From Synechococcus sp. SB0662_bin_14 (GTDB taxonomy: Bacteria > Cyanobacteriota > Cyanobacteriia > PCC-6307 > Cyanobiaceae), in contig VXNS01000016.1 in NCBI GenBank assembly GCA_009840445.1, positions 1 through 56,192 on the forward strand: a stretch of 56,192 bases of DNA, written 5' to 3'. The notes under the pieces were generated by a model that ran no database searches, was not told where the DNA came from, and worked only from the letters and a program-made list of their open reading frames with translations. This document shows positions 1-8,501 of the stretch, piece by piece; the stretch's first letter is position 1; the number at the start of each line of letters is the position of its first letter. Both the position numbers and the translations under genes were made by a program.

Positions 1-587
1 ACGCCCACGGCCTTGATCGAAACCGCCACCACCACCGCCAGCAGTGTGATGAAAGCCAGTTGGTGCCAGCCGTTACGGACGCCCATCGACCCGGCCAGAT
101 TGCTGTTGAGGGTGAGGAGCAACTGGGCCCGAAGGCTCAGCACCAGATACGCCAGAGCACCAACCAGCAGGGCTCCGATCACCCCCAGATCGTGCCAACT
201 GATGCCGAGGATGTCGCCGAACAGCAACTGCTGAATCCCGCCGCGGTAGGTCTCCACCAGGCTCAGCGCCAGCACGGCCGCCGCCAGCGAACTGGAGTAC
301 ACGATGTTGAGCAACGCATCGGTGGGCAGAGCGCTGCACTTCACCAACTGATTCACAAGTATGGCAACCGTGACCGCAAACGGGATCAGCACCACGGTGG
401 GATTGATCCCCAGAAGAATGCCCAGGGTGATGCCCAGAAGGGCCGAATGGCCCAGGGCGTCGCTGAAGAACGACAGTTGACGCAGCACCGCAAAGCTGCC
501 CAGCAGGCCACCCAGAGCGCCGGTGAGCAACCCGCCCAGCAAGGCCCGCTGCATGAACGGTTCCGCCAGAAGAGCCGGATCAGCCAT
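1..587 (-). CDS. znuB: Zinc ABC transporter permease ZnuB, partial (runs off left edge)
   Basis: Inner-membrane permease of the ABC-3 family that carries Zn2+ (possibly Mn2+) into the cytoplasm with ZnuC and ZnuA. About 195 codons are present from an ATG at 587, and the gene continues past position 1, so the C-terminus is missing. The translated part is very hydrophobic, with successive membrane segments and a stretch near residues 36-50 (SFFSDALGHSALLG) that is typical of ABC-3 permeases. Its start overlaps the znuC stop by 8 bases, which points to translational coupling in a znuA-znuC-znuB operon. Zinc is preferred over manganese because of the His-rich binding protein and the Zur-type operator upstream. 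Confidence 0.9.
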   Translation of the reverse strand, partial: MADPALLAEPFMQRALLGGLLTGALGGLLGSFAVLRQLSFFSDALGHSALLGITLGILLGINPTVVLIPFAVTVAILVNQLVKCSALPTDALLNIVYSSSLAAAVLALSLVETYRGGIQQLLFGDILGISWHDLGVIGALLVGALAYLVLSLRAQLLLTLNSNLAGSMGVRNGWHQLAFITLLAVVVAVSIKAVG

Positions 588-1350
588 GGCGCTGATGCCG
601 GCAGGACACCACGTTGGGGCCGTAGATCTCGCTCAGCCGCTCAGGACTGAGGATGTGATCGGGACTGCCGCTGCAGCGCAGCCAGCGGTTGAGGCAGAGC
701 ACCTGGTCGCAACTGCGGAGCACAAGATCCAGGTCGTGGGACACCTGCAGCACGGTCCAGCCCTCCTGGCCGCAGAGCTCCAGGAGCAGGTGCTGAAACT
801 GCTCCTTGGAGGGAACATCCAGGCCGGCCTGCGCTTCATCAAGCACCAACAGACGACGGGGACGCACCACGCAGAAGGCCAGCAACACCCGCTTGAGCTG
901 GCCGCCGGAGAGTTCGCTGAGCAACCGTTGACCCAGGTCCGCGCAGCGGGTGCGCTCCAAAGCCCGTTGCACGGCCAGTCGCCGCCCCTGGCGGTTGTGC
1001 CAGGGCCAGCATGGCCCTGGCGAATCGAAGCCGAAGCCCACAAACTCGGCCACCGCCAGCGGAAAGCGCCTCTGCAGTGCCAGGTTCTGGGGCACGTAGG
1101 CAATCTGGGAACGCACCGAGCGGGGCAACTGCCCCTCGGCGCCGAGGGGGTGGCCGAGGATCTCCACTTCACAGGAAGATCGCGGCAGCAGGCCGAGCAC
1201 AGCCGCCACCAACGTGCTCTTGCCGGCTCCGTTGGGGCCCACCAGGGCCGTATTGCTCCGGCTCCGGAGTGAGAAGGACACTCTCTCCAGGACAGGTGTA
1301 CCGCCCCGCCGTACCGAAAGGTCCTGGACCCGTAGCACCGTGCCCGACAT
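580..1350 (-). CDS. znuC: Zinc ABC transporter ATP-binding protein ZnuC
   Basis: Cytoplasmic ATPase that powers zinc import through ZnuB. The 256-residue protein has Walker A GPNGAGKST at residues 38-46, signature LSGGQ at 147-151, Walker B LLVLDE ending at residue 172, and an H-loop SHD near 205. The residues after the Walker B glutamate read AQ where most ABC ATPases have P plus a small residue, a minor deviation. The start ATG touches the znuA stop (1350) and the end overlaps znuB, so the three genes form one transcription unit read leftwards. Length is normal for the family. Manganese specificity cannot be excluded from this subunit alone. Confidence 0.93.
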   Translation of the reverse strand: MSGTVLRVQDLSVRRGGTPVLERVSFSLRSRSNTALVGPNGAGKSTLVAAVLGLLPRSSCEVEILGHPLGAEGQLPRSVRSQIAYVPQNLALQRRFPLAVAEFVGFGFDSPGPCWPWHNRQGRRLAVQRALERTRCADLGQRLLSELSGGQLKRVLLAFCVVRPRRLLVLDEAQAGLDVPSKEQFQHLLLELCGQEGWTVLQVSHDLDLVLRSCDQVLCLNRWLRCSGSPDHILSPERLSEIYGPNVVSCRHQRHG

Positions 1351-2318
1351 CAGGGGGCTCCACCAAAGGCTTTCACCAGGCTGGCCCCGTTGGCGCGCAT
1401 CACGGCGACATAGGTGGAGGGGTCCTGAGACGCCTGTTTGCTGCCGGTTTCCAGCGGGTCGAACACGCTGATGGTCACGCCCAGATCCTTGGCAAGGGCG
1501 TTGAAGGATCGCTCACCTTCCTGGGGCTCGGTCAGCAGGGCCTTGAGTTGGGTGGCCTTCACCTTGGCCGCCACCCGTTGCAGGTCACGAGGCGTTGGAC
1601 TCATTTCGGGAACGTCCACCAGGAAATCGGCCTTCAGGTTGTAGCGCTGGGCAAAGTAGGGAGCAAAATCGTGGAAGGCGATGAAGGTCTTGCCGGCATA
1701 GGGCTTGAGTTGAGCGGCGAGTTCCGTGTTCAGTTCCCGCAGGCTGGCGGTGTAGGCGGCGGCGTTGCGGCGGTAGCCCTCGGCGCAACCGGGATCCGCC
1801 TCCACCAGGCCGTTACGGATGGTCTCCACCTGCTGAACCGCCCGCAGGGGATCGAGCCAGATGTGGGGATTGACCTCGCCATGCCCATGGTCGTGCCCGT
1901 GTTCGTGACCATGGCCCGCTTCCTCAGGGGAGTCGAGGGTGGCCACGTTGCGACTGCTGTCGATCACCACAAGCTGGACGTTTTCAGCCGAAGCGATGAG
2001 CTTGTCGAGAAAGTGCTCCATGCCCAGGCCGTTTTTGACGAGCACCCGTGCCCCACGCAGGGTGGCCAGATCGCCCGGTGTTGCCTGGAAGTCATGGGGA
2101 CCCAGGTTGGGGGGAATCAACGCGGTGACCGTGGCACAGTCACCCGCCACGGCCCGGGTGAACAGCGTGATCGGCAGAAAGGTGGTGGCCACCTGGAGCG
2201 GCTGGCCCTCAGGGGCAGGATCGGATGCCTGGCTGCGACCTGGCCAGGCCACCAGAACCAGCGCCAAGGAAAGACCGGCCGCCAGACGCGAGAGACGGGC
2301 AGCGCAGAAAGCGAACAT
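1350..2318 (-). CDS. znuA: Periplasmic zinc-binding protein ZnuA
   Basis: Substrate-binding protein of the zinc ABC importer (cluster A-I, 322 residues). It has an N-terminal signal peptide (hydrophobic residues about 12-24, likely cleavage near SQASD at 29-33). The His-rich charged loop GHGHEHGHDHGHG at 135-147 is a hallmark of zinc rather than manganese binding proteins. Expected metal-ligand contexts are visible: GPHDF (His75), NPHIWLDP (His152) and a later AFHDF. It is first in the operon, and its ATG lies only 4 bases from a Zur-type palindrome, so zinc repression is likely. The very short leader implies transcription starting within or next to the operator, or a start codon slightly downstream. 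Confidence 0.93.
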   Translation of the reverse strand: MFAFCAARLSRLAAGLSLALVLVAWPGRSQASDPAPEGQPLQVATTFLPITLFTRAVAGDCATVTALIPPNLGPHDFQATPGDLATLRGARVLVKNGLGMEHFLDKLIASAENVQLVVIDSSRNVATLDSPEEAGHGHEHGHDHGHGEVNPHIWLDPLRAVQQVETIRNGLVEADPGCAEGYRRNAAAYTASLRELNTELAAQLKPYAGKTFIAFHDFAPYFAQRYNLKADFLVDVPEMSPTPRDLQRVAAKVKATQLKALLTEPQEGERSFNALAKDLGVTISVFDPLETGSKQASQDPSTYVAVMRANGASLVKAFGGAP

Positions 2319-2322
2319 TCTA

Positions 2323-2343
2323 TGAGAATGAGAATCGTTCTTA
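2323..2343. promoter_or_regulatory. Zur-box-like operator upstream of znuA
   Basis: A 21-bp dyad of the Fur/Zur 7-1-7 type. The outer arms are TGAGAAT and GTTCTTA, and 7 of 10 base pairs are symmetric about position 2333. It resembles the operator at 4492-4512 over most of its length (shared core AGAATGAGAATNNTTCTTA). Its position against the znuA start fits a repressor site. Assignment to Zur rather than Fur rests on the genes it flanks. Confidence 0.7.
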
Positions 2344-2404
2344 CCTTAAAGAGCGCCGCGAAAAAAGTCAACATCTTGGAGGAGGCCCTCTCTCCACGGG
2401 AAAG

Positions 2405-3493
2405 TCACTGGCGCTCCTGTTCATGCATCGGTGCGGCCACAGGCCACAACCACCACCGCCCCTGGGCATCACCCGCTGCCAAGTGTTGGCCATCGGGGCG
2501 CCAAGTCAGGATGTTGAATCCCGCTCCCGCTCCCTCAAGGGGTTGCAGCAACTGGCCCTGTCCATCCCAGAGCGCCACGGTGCCATCGCTGGAGGCGCTG
2601 GCCAGCACGTTGCCCCCGGGCATGAACGCCAAGGCGTTCACACGACGCTCATGCCAGAACAGCGGCTCCGGCCGCCAGCCATTGGAGCCATGGCTCACCT
2701 GCGTCCACAGAATGACCGTCTCTTTCGCGGCGCTGGCCAGCAGCGGCGCCAACCGGCCCGGCTGATCACTCCAGGCCAGGTGGCGCACCTTGGCGGGAAA
2801 ACCGCTGAACTGCCAGGGTTGTCCATGGCACCCCTGTGGCCACACCAGCAAGGAGCGATCCAGCAGGCCGCAGGCCAAGTGGTTGCCCGGCCCTGCAAAC
2901 GCCAACGCCAAGCCTGCAGAAGCGATGGCATTGCGCACCGGCGGGGCTGGCGCCCTGCTCAAGCAGGGCTGCCACAATGCTACTTCGCCATGACAACCGG
3001 CTGCCAGTTGCACCCCGTCAGCGCTCCAGGCCAGCGCCTGAACCGTGCCCGGCAGATCGAGGGTGTCATGGCGCCACTGCCGGCTCGCCCCATCCCAGAG
3101 GCGGAGTTGGCGGCCGGCGGCCACCGCCAGTTGTAACCCTCGCGGCTGCCAGGCTGCCGCATCGATCCAGCCACAGCCCAGGGGAATGGGATCCAGGGCC
3201 ATCGGCCGGATGCTGGTACCACCCAGTTCCCACAACAGCAGCTCACCACTCTGGCCCGCCGCCGCCAGAAACTGCCCATCACTGCTGAAGCCAAGGACAT
3301 CCAGGCTGCTGTCACGGTCGCCGTGCAGCAACTCCTCGCAGCCGGCGCAAAAGTCAAGCAGCAGCAGTTCGCCACCGGCGCTGGCGATTGCCAGGAACTC
3401 CCCATCCGGCGACCAGGCCAGTGCGGTGATTGCCTGCAGCAGATTGCCCCAGAGCCGCTCGCTCACCAAGGGCGCCATCCGTGCCGGCTCCAT
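2405..3493 (-). CDS. WD40 beta-propeller protein linked to zinc GTPase
   Basis: A 362-residue protein built almost entirely of WD40 repeats. About eight units can be read, including AWSPDGEFLA, GFSSDGQFLA, AWSADGVQLA, AFMPGGNVLA and TWRPDGQHLA, each followed by a short strand ending in LLLLD, LLLWE, VALWQ or similar. No signal peptide or membrane segment is seen, so it is probably a cytoplasmic protein-binding scaffold. It overlaps the COG0523 GTPase upstream by one base (TGATG), so the two are co-translated and should fall under the same Zur operator. A metal-related role is inferred from context only; no catalytic motif is visible. Confidence 0.85.
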   Translation of the reverse strand: MEPARMAPLVSERLWGNLLQAITALAWSPDGEFLAIASAGGELLLLDFCAGCEELLHGDRDSSLDVLGFSSDGQFLAAAGQSGELLLWELGGTSIRPMALDPIPLGCGWIDAAAWQPRGLQLAVAAGRQLRLWDGASRQWRHDTLDLPGTVQALAWSADGVQLAAGCHGEVALWQPCLSRAPAPPVRNAIASAGLALAFAGPGNHLACGLLDRSLLVWPQGCHGQPWQFSGFPAKVRHLAWSDQPGRLAPLLASAAKETVILWTQVSHGSNGWRPEPLFWHERRVNALAFMPGGNVLASASSDGTVALWDGQGQLLQPLEGAGAGFNILTWRPDGQHLAAGDAQGRWWLWPVAAPMHEQERQ

Positions 3494-4470
3494 CAGGCCA
3501 CGCAGGCGCCGAAGCCGGCCCGCAGATCTGCGGCATCCAGATCGCGGCCGATGATCACCAACTCGGTGCGGCGCCGTTCAGCCGGTTTCCAGGGGCGGTC
3601 AAAACTGCCGTTGAGCAGCATATGCACCGACTGCAGCACATAGCGCTCGTTCCTGCCGGTAAGGTGAACGATGCCCTTCATCCGAAACAGATCCGGACCA
3701 CGGGTACTCACCAGATCCGAGATCCATCTGCCGAGCTTCTCCAGATCCATGGGGCGCTCCTCCACCAACGCCACCGAGCCCACGGCATCGTCGTGCTGGT
3801 GGTCGTGCTCCTCGGCCAGAAAAGCCGGATCCAGACTGAGGACCCGCTCCAATTCAAAGGCTTCCACGCCGAGGATTTGCTGCATCGGTACATCCGCTTT
3901 GGCGCTGGTGAGCAGCCGGGCCAGAGGATTGATGGTCCGCACCCGCTGCTCGATCGTCAGACGCTGGGCCTCATCGACGAGATCGGCCTTGTTGAGCACC
4001 AGCACATCGGCAAAGGCCAGTTGCTCCTGCACTTCCTCCGCATCCCAATGTTGCTGCACATGCACCAGGTCCACCAGGGTCACCACTGCATCCAGCCGCA
4101 GTTCGTCCCGCAGATCCTCATCCACGAAAAATGTCTGGATCACCGGGGCCGGATCGGCCAGACCCGTGGTTTCAATGACCAGGTGGTCAAAGTGATCACG
4201 ACGTTTCATCAGGTTGCCGATGATCCGGATCAGGTCACCGCGCACGGTGCAGCAGATGCAGCCGTTGTTCATCTCGAAGATCTCTTCATCGGCATCCACC
4301 ACCAGTTGGTTGTCGATGCCCACCTCGCCGAACTCGTTCACGATCACCGCCACCTTGAGGCCGTGCTCGTGGGTGAGGATGCGGTTCAGCAGGGTGGTCT
4401 TACCGGCGCCCAGGTAACCGGTGAGCACGGTGACGGGGAGACGCTCAGCAACCGAAGAGGCGAGTTCCAT
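3493..4470 (-). CDS. COG0523 (CobW/ZNG1-family) metal-chaperone GTPase
   Basis: G3E-family P-loop GTPase, 325 residues, probably a zinc chaperone that hands metal to client enzymes when zinc is short. It has Walker A GYLGAGKT (18-25), the metal-binding CICC at 71-74, ETTGLADP (about 100-107), and guanine-specificity NKAD at 160-163. A His/Asp-rich segment EEHDHQHDD lies near 220-228, and there is a CobW C-terminal domain. It is divergent from zur across a shared palindromic operator and coupled to the WD40 gene. Placement next to znuABC and zur argues for the zinc-related subgroup rather than cobalamin CobW or the nitrile hydratase activator. Confidence 0.92.
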   Translation of the reverse strand: MELASSVAERLPVTVLTGYLGAGKTTLLNRILTHEHGLKVAVIVNEFGEVGIDNQLVVDADEEIFEMNNGCICCTVRGDLIRIIGNLMKRRDHFDHLVIETTGLADPAPVIQTFFVDEDLRDELRLDAVVTLVDLVHVQQHWDAEEVQEQLAFADVLVLNKADLVDEAQRLTIEQRVRTINPLARLLTSAKADVPMQQILGVEAFELERVLSLDPAFLAEEHDHQHDDAVGSVALVEERPMDLEKLGRWISDLVSTRGPDLFRMKGIVHLTGRNERYVLQSVHMLLNGSFDRPWKPAERRRTELVIIGRDLDAADLRAGFGACVA

Positions 4471-4491
4471 GGGAGCGGACCAACAAGTCCA

Positions 4492-4512
4492 TAAGAATGA
4501 GAATGATTCTTA
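4492..4512. promoter_or_regulatory. Zur-box operator shared by cobW-family GTPase and zur
   Basis: Near-perfect 21-bp palindrome with arms TAAGAAT and ATTCTTA around a 7-base centre; 8 of 10 positions pair. It lies 21 bases upstream of the GTPase ATG (4470) and 17 bases upstream of the zur GTG (4530), so one bound dimer could repress both directions and give zur autoregulation. It is a closer match to the dyad than the site at znuA, which suggests higher affinity. Confidence 0.8.
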
Positions 4513-4529
4513 TTCTATCCTGAAGAGGA

Positions 4530-5003
4530 GTGCTCGGAGACCCGGACGTGGCCCAACCCCACCACCCAGCAGCAGCCCCGGCCAAGACCAGGCGGTTCAA
4601 AGCACAGCCGCCCGAGCGTCCGAACCCGGTGCTACGGCTGCTGGAATCCACTGCCGATGAATTGAGCCCCCAGGAGATCCATTCTCAACTCAGAAGCAAA
4701 GGTACTCGCTTGGGTCTGGCCACCATCTACCGGCAACTCAGGCAGCTCAGCCAATCGGGGCTGGTGCGCCACCGTGTTCTGAGCAACGGAGAACGGGTCT
4801 ACTCCCCTGTTGAACGGGACCAGCATCACCTCACCTGCGTGAACTGTGGCAGCAGTGAGCCGCTCCCCATCTGTCCCGTTGACACGAGGGCGCAGGAACT
4901 GTCCAAGGTTCTGCTGCACGGATTTCGCCCGTTGTTTCACACCTTCGAGATCCACGGACTCTGTGTGCGCTGCCAGCGGCCTGGGGCGGCAAGCCGTGGC
5001 TGA
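4530..5003 (+). CDS. zur: Fur-family zinc uptake regulator, probably Zur
   Basis: Winged-helix metalloregulator of 157 residues. The DNA-recognition segment GLATIYRQLRQL is followed by the metal-binding dimerisation half with HHLTCVNCG and a C-terminal CVRC, the two CxxC pairs that hold structural zinc. The first 30 or so residues are a Pro/Ala-rich extension. The start is uncertain: GTG 4530 sits directly on AAGAGGAG (4523-4530) with no spacing, and GTG 4548 is the next choice. The gene faces the zinc GTPase across a palindromic operator and lies beside znuABC, which favours Zur over Fur or PerR; the protein sequence alone does not decide. Confidence 0.85.
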   Translation: MLGDPDVAQPHHPAAAPAKTRRFKAQPPERPNPVLRLLESTADELSPQEIHSQLRSKGTRLGLATIYRQLRQLSQSGLVRHRVLSNGERVYSPVERDQHHLTCVNCGSSEPLPICPVDTRAQELSKVLLHGFRPLFHTFEIHGLCVRCQRPGAASRG

Positions 5004-5004
5004 G

Positions 5005-6183
5005 ATGGTGATCATCGGGGCCGGGCCCCAGGCCCTCAGCCTGTGTTGCCTGCTGTTGCAGAAGCGGCCGCGCTGGCGGCGCCGTTTGCGCATCATCGAC
5101 CCCAGTGGCAGGTGGTTGAGCTGCTGGCAGCGGCAGATGCAGCGTTTCGAAATTCCCCGTTTGCGTTCTCCGTCGCCGCACCATCCCCATCCCAACCCCA
5201 ATGCCCTGCGCTCCTATGCCCAGGAACGGCGCCGCTTTCGGGAACTGGAGGGGCGTTACGGCCTGCCACGTACGGACCTGTTCAACGAGTTCTGCCGGAG
5301 CGTGGTGGGGGAATTCCAGGTGGCCGACCGGGTGCAGGCGGTCTCTCTGGAGGAGATTCAGTTGGAGGCCGGTGGAGCCGGATCACTGCATCTGACCCTG
5401 AGCGACGGATCGCTGATCCCGGCCAGGCGGCTGGTGATCGCCACGGGAGTGGGTGAGCCCGTGCTTCCCGACTGGGTTCAGAGGATTCCATGTCCCTACC
5501 CCAAGGAGGCTCTGCAACACAGCCGGATGATCGACCTGGCCGCCTACCGGTCGCTGCAGGGGCAGCACATCCTGATCGTTGGCGGCGGCCTCACCAGCGC
5601 CCATCTGGCCCTGGGCGCCATCAAACGCGGATCCCGGGTGAGCCTGCTGTGCCGGCACAAGCTGCGCAGCAAACTCTTTGACACCGACCCGGGCTGGCTG
5701 GGACCCAAGTACCTCAAGGCGTTCCGGAGCGAACCCTGCTGGCGGCGACGGCATCAGCAGGTGCTGGCGGCTCGCGACGGCGGCTCCATCACACCCCGGC
5801 TAACCGTTGCCCTGCAGCGGGAACGCCAGCAGGGCAGCCTGCAGACATACGAGAACTGCCAGGTCCGGCAGGCTTTGTGGAGTGCAGGGCAGTGGAGGAT
5901 CCTCTGCGACGACGGCAGAAGCCTGTTGGCGGATCGCATCTGGCTCGCCACCGGCCACAAGCTGGGCGTGAGCCGCCAGCCTCTGCTACGCCAGTTGCAC
6001 AAACAACAGCAGATCCAACTGGTGGATGACTGGCCTGTGCTCTCCGATGACCTGCGCTGGCCAGGAACCAACGTGCATCTGATGGGCGGGATGGCAGCGC
6101 TACGGTTGGGCCCGGCAGCGCGCAACCTGTTCGGCGGCCGGGAAGCGGCCCGGTTGATCAGCCGCGCTGCCATCAAGGCCTGA
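5005..6183 (+). CDS. FAD/NAD(P)-binding oxidoreductase, lysine/ornithine N-monooxygenase-like
   Basis: Flavoprotein of about 392 residues with two dinucleotide-binding folds: the N-terminal VIIGAGPQALSL and a second HILIVGGGLTSAHLAL near residue 190. There is also an ATG-type motif (RLVIATG) and a late WLATGH motif, the pattern of flavin monooxygenases such as the SidA/IucD group. The start is taken at ATG 5005, just after the zur stop; a longer frame reading back into zur is rejected because its extra residues do not look like protein. The close coupling to zur suggests a job in zinc or metal physiology, but substrate and product cannot be read from sequence. Confidence 0.75.
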   Translation: MVIIGAGPQALSLCCLLLQKRPRWRRRLRIIDPSGRWLSCWQRQMQRFEIPRLRSPSPHHPHPNPNALRSYAQERRRFRELEGRYGLPRTDLFNEFCRSVVGEFQVADRVQAVSLEEIQLEAGGAGSLHLTLSDGSLIPARRLVIATGVGEPVLPDWVQRIPCPYPKEALQHSRMIDLAAYRSLQGQHILIVGGGLTSAHLALGAIKRGSRVSLLCRHKLRSKLFDTDPGWLGPKYLKAFRSEPCWRRRHQQVLAARDGGSITPRLTVALQRERQQGSLQTYENCQVRQALWSAGQWRILCDDGRSLLADRIWLATGHKLGVSRQPLLRQLHKQQQIQLVDDWPVLSDDLRWPGTNVHLMGGMAALRLGPAARNLFGGREAARLISRAAIKA

Positions 6184-6267
6184 TCGCCATGGCAGAGAAG
6201 AAGGGCTTCCGGTTCCCCGACCCTGGGGGAAGATGACATCTAAACTGTCCGCAGCCGTAGAACCCTG

Positions 6268-7281
6268 GTGGTGAGCACCCCCGCCGACCTGGACACCCTC
6301 ACCAGTCAACTGGACGCCCTTGAGGCGCAAGCCAGTGACCAGATCCGCAGGGCCGACTCCGCCCCGGCGCTGGAGCAGTTGCGCATCAGCCTGCTGGGCA
6401 AGAAAGGGGGGCAACTCTCCAGTGTGCTGAGGGCCATGGGCTCCCTGCCCCATGCCCAGAGACCCCTCCTGGGCCAGCGGGCCAACGTGCTCAAGAAGGA
6501 GATTCAGGGGCTTCTCGGCGAGCGGCACAGGCAACTGGAGGCCACGGCCCTCAGCAAGCGCCTGACGGAGGAGGCGGTGGACGTGAGCGCCCCGGCCCTC
6601 TACAGGCCCCTGGGTCACCCCCATCCCCTGCTCGGCACCCTGGACGAGATCGTCACCACCTTCTGTGGCCTGGGGTATCGGGTGGTGGACGGACCCGAAA
6701 TTGAAACAGACCACTACAACTTTTCCGCCCTCAACATTCCCGAGGATCACCCCGCCCGGGACATGCAGGACACCTTCTACTTGCCAGGTGGAGAGTTGCT
6801 GCGCACCCACACATCACCAGTCCAGATTCGCCACCTGGAGCGCCACAGTCCCCCTGTACGGGTCATTGCCCCCGGACGGGTCTATCGCCGTGACGCCGTG
6901 GACGCCACCCACTCCCCCATCTTCCACCAGGTGGAGGTGCTGGCCGTGGACGAAGGACTGAATTTTGGCCACCTGCGGGGCACCGTGATTCAGTTTTTGC
7001 AGGTCTTCTTCGGAGAATTGCCGGTGCGCTTCCGGGCCAGCTATTTTCCGTTTACCGAACCCTCCGCGGAGGTGGACGTGCAGTGGCAGGGCCGTTGGCT
7101 GGAGGTGATGGGCTGTGGCATGGTGGATCCGGCCGTGCTGGAGGGCCTGGGGCTGGATCCGGAGCGCTGGAGTGGCTTTGCCGCCGGTATGGGGGTGGAA
7201 CGGGCCTGCATGGTTCGCCATGGCATTGACGACATCCGGCGTCTCTTCAGCAGTGATCTGCGCTTTTTACGTCAGTTCTAA
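6268..7281 (+). CDS. pheS: Phenylalanyl-tRNA synthetase alpha subunit
   Basis: Catalytic alpha chain of the (alpha-beta)2 class II synthetase that charges tRNA-Phe in the cytoplasm; 337 residues, normal length. It has an N-terminal coiled-coil tRNA arm (about 1-90), then the class II core with [12 protein letters not shown], the motif 2 region [18 protein letters not shown], and motif 3 [18 protein letters not shown] near the end. Two consecutive GTG codons (6268, 6271) are possible starts. The cognate tRNA-Phe lies far away in the same window (49090-49162). pheT is not here, so the subunits are encoded apart, as in many cyanobacteria. Confidence 0.96.
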   Translation: MVSTPADLDTLTSQLDALEAQASDQIRRADSAPALEQLRISLLGKKGGQLSSVLRAMGSLPHAQRPLLGQRANVLKKEIQGLLGERHRQLEATALSKRLTEEAVDVSAPALYRPLGHPHPLLGTLDEIVTTFCGLGYRVVDGPEIETDHYNFSALNIPEDHPARDMQDTFYLPGGELLRTHTSPVQIRHLERHSPPVRVIAPGRVYRRDAVDATHSPIFHQVEVLAVDEGLNFGHLRGTVIQFLQVFFGELPVRFRASYFPFTEPSAEVDVQWQGRWLEVMGCGMVDPAVLEGLGLDPERWSGFAAGMGVERACMVRHGIDDIRRLFSSDLRFLRQF

Positions 7282-7314
7282 GAATTTGCCTGGGGGGCAG
7301 GGGCAGGTCGAGCC

Positions 7315-8274
7315 ATGACCAGCAAGAGGGGCAACCACGCAGAACGGGAGGATGGGACGCCACCGGTTCTGGGCTTGATCGTCAACGACAGCAAGCCCAA
7401 GGCCCTGGCGGCAGCGGAGATGCTGGCCCAGCGGTTTGGCAAGGCGGGCTGGCAGGTGGAGCGCACCGCCAGTGCAGGGGGCCTTGTGGGCTTTGCCAGC
7501 CCTGAAGGGCCGCTACGGGGAACCCGCTACGACTCCTGTGTTCCCGACAACTTCCATGCAGGCATCACCATGGCCATCGTGTTGGGGGGGGATGGCACCG
7601 TGCTGTCCGCCGCCCGACAGACCGCCCCCATCGGGGTCCCCATGCTGGCTGTCAACACCGGCCATATGGGTTTTCTGGCGGAGGCCTATCTCCACGAACT
7701 GGAAACCGTCATCGCCCAATTGCTGGCGGGTCGGTGGACGGTGGAGGAGCGCACCATGCTGGTGGTGACCCTGTTGCGGGGTGATCAGCGGCGCTGGGAA
7801 GTGCTCTGCCTCAACGAGATGGCCCTCCATCGGGAACCCCTCACCAGCATGTGCCACTTCGAGGTGGCCATTGGCCGCCATGCTCCCGTGGACATTGCCG
7901 CGGACGGGGTCATTCTCTCCACCCCCACCGGCTCCACCGCCTATGCCCTCAGCGCGGGCGGCCCCGTGATTACACCGGAGGTCCCCGTCCTGCAGTTGAC
8001 GCCCGTGGCGCCCCACTCCCTGGCGTCAAGGGCTTTGGTGTTCAGTGACCGGGAAGCGGTCACGGTGTTTCCCGCCACGCCGGAGCGTTTGATGATGGTG
8101 GTGGACGGCAGTGCGGGCTGCTACGTGTGGCCGGAAGACCGGGTGCTTATCCAGCGGTGCCCCCGGAGGGCACGGTTTGTGCGACTCCAGGAGCACGAGT
8201 TCTTTCAGGTGCTACGGGAAAAGCTGGGCTGGGGCCTGCCCCACGTGTCCAAGCCCAAGGGCGAGAGCCCCTAA
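7315..8274 (+). CDS. nadK: NAD kinase
   Basis: Phosphorylates NAD+ to NADP+ with ATP, supplying the NADPH pool used by photosynthesis and reductive biosynthesis. The 319-residue protein carries the GGDGT motif (VLGGDGTVL) and the family signature [15 protein letters not shown], followed by the all-beta C-terminal domain. It starts 33 bases after pheS on the same strand. Its stop overlaps the stop of the convergent psb30 gene by 4 bases. Cyanobacteria often carry two NAD kinases; this reading does not say which paralogue this is. Confidence 0.95.
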   Translation: MTSKRGNHAEREDGTPPVLGLIVNDSKPKALAAAEMLAQRFGKAGWQVERTASAGGLVGFASPEGPLRGTRYDSCVPDNFHAGITMAIVLGGDGTVLSAARQTAPIGVPMLAVNTGHMGFLAEAYLHELETVIAQLLAGRWTVEERTMLVVTLLRGDQRRWEVLCLNEMALHREPLTSMCHFEVAIGRHAPVDIAADGVILSTPTGSTAYALSAGGPVITPEVPVLQLTPVAPHSLASRALVFSDREAVTVFPATPERLMMVVDGSAGCYVWPEDRVLIQRCPRRARFVRLQEHEFFQVLREKLGWGLPHVSKPKGESP

Positions 8275-8378
8275 AGGGCACCGCGACGGGCAAAGATGAT
8301 GAAGACCACCGCAGGGCCGGCGACGAAGATCAGGCCAAGGGAGACGAAACCAGCAATGAGACCGAAATCAATGCCCAT
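8271..8378 (-). CDS. psb30: Photosystem II protein Psb30 (Ycf12)
   Basis: A 35-residue single-span thylakoid protein located at the edge of the PSII core near cytochrome b559. It begins MGIDF and ends in RRGAL, with a central hydrophobic helix containing AGPAVVF, which is the recognisable Psb30/Ycf12 pattern. It is too short for usual gene callers. It runs against nadK, and the two stop codons overlap by 4 bases. No second PSII gene is adjacent, as is usual for psb30. Confidence 0.93.
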   Translation of the reverse strand: MGIDFGLIAGFVSLGLIFVAGPAVVFIIFARRGAL

Positions 8379-8501
8379 GGGTGCGAAGCGCCGTCAAAGC
8401 TGCAACAACTGCAACGAGCCTAGGTGCCCATGGGAATGTCCACCGGCCTCGGGCCGGGGTGTAACACGGTTTTACAGTGCCGGTGACCCGTCTGTCTGGT
8501 C

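Noticed and set aside
1011-2765. A 584-codon open frame on the plus strand across znuC, znuA and the WD40 gene
   Set aside because: It is antisense to three genes with clear motifs, has low-complexity Arg/Pro/Gly content and no domain; long shadow frames are expected in GC-rich DNA.
3493-4470. Assignment of the GTPase as cobalamin CobW
   Set aside because: No cob/cbi genes or B12 riboswitch nearby; the Zur operator and znuABC context fit a zinc-linked COG0523 protein.
4846-5004. Longer N-terminus for the FAD enzyme starting inside zur
   Set aside because: The 53 extra residues are Arg/Ser/Pro-rich out-of-frame zur sequence; the FAD fold begins right after ATG 5005.
8379-8501. Possible yybP-ykoY manganese riboswitch before the UPF0016 pair
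   Set aside because: The conserved GGGGAGTA-type core is absent; only a plain CCGGCC-TCG-GGCCGG hairpin (8443-8457) is present.
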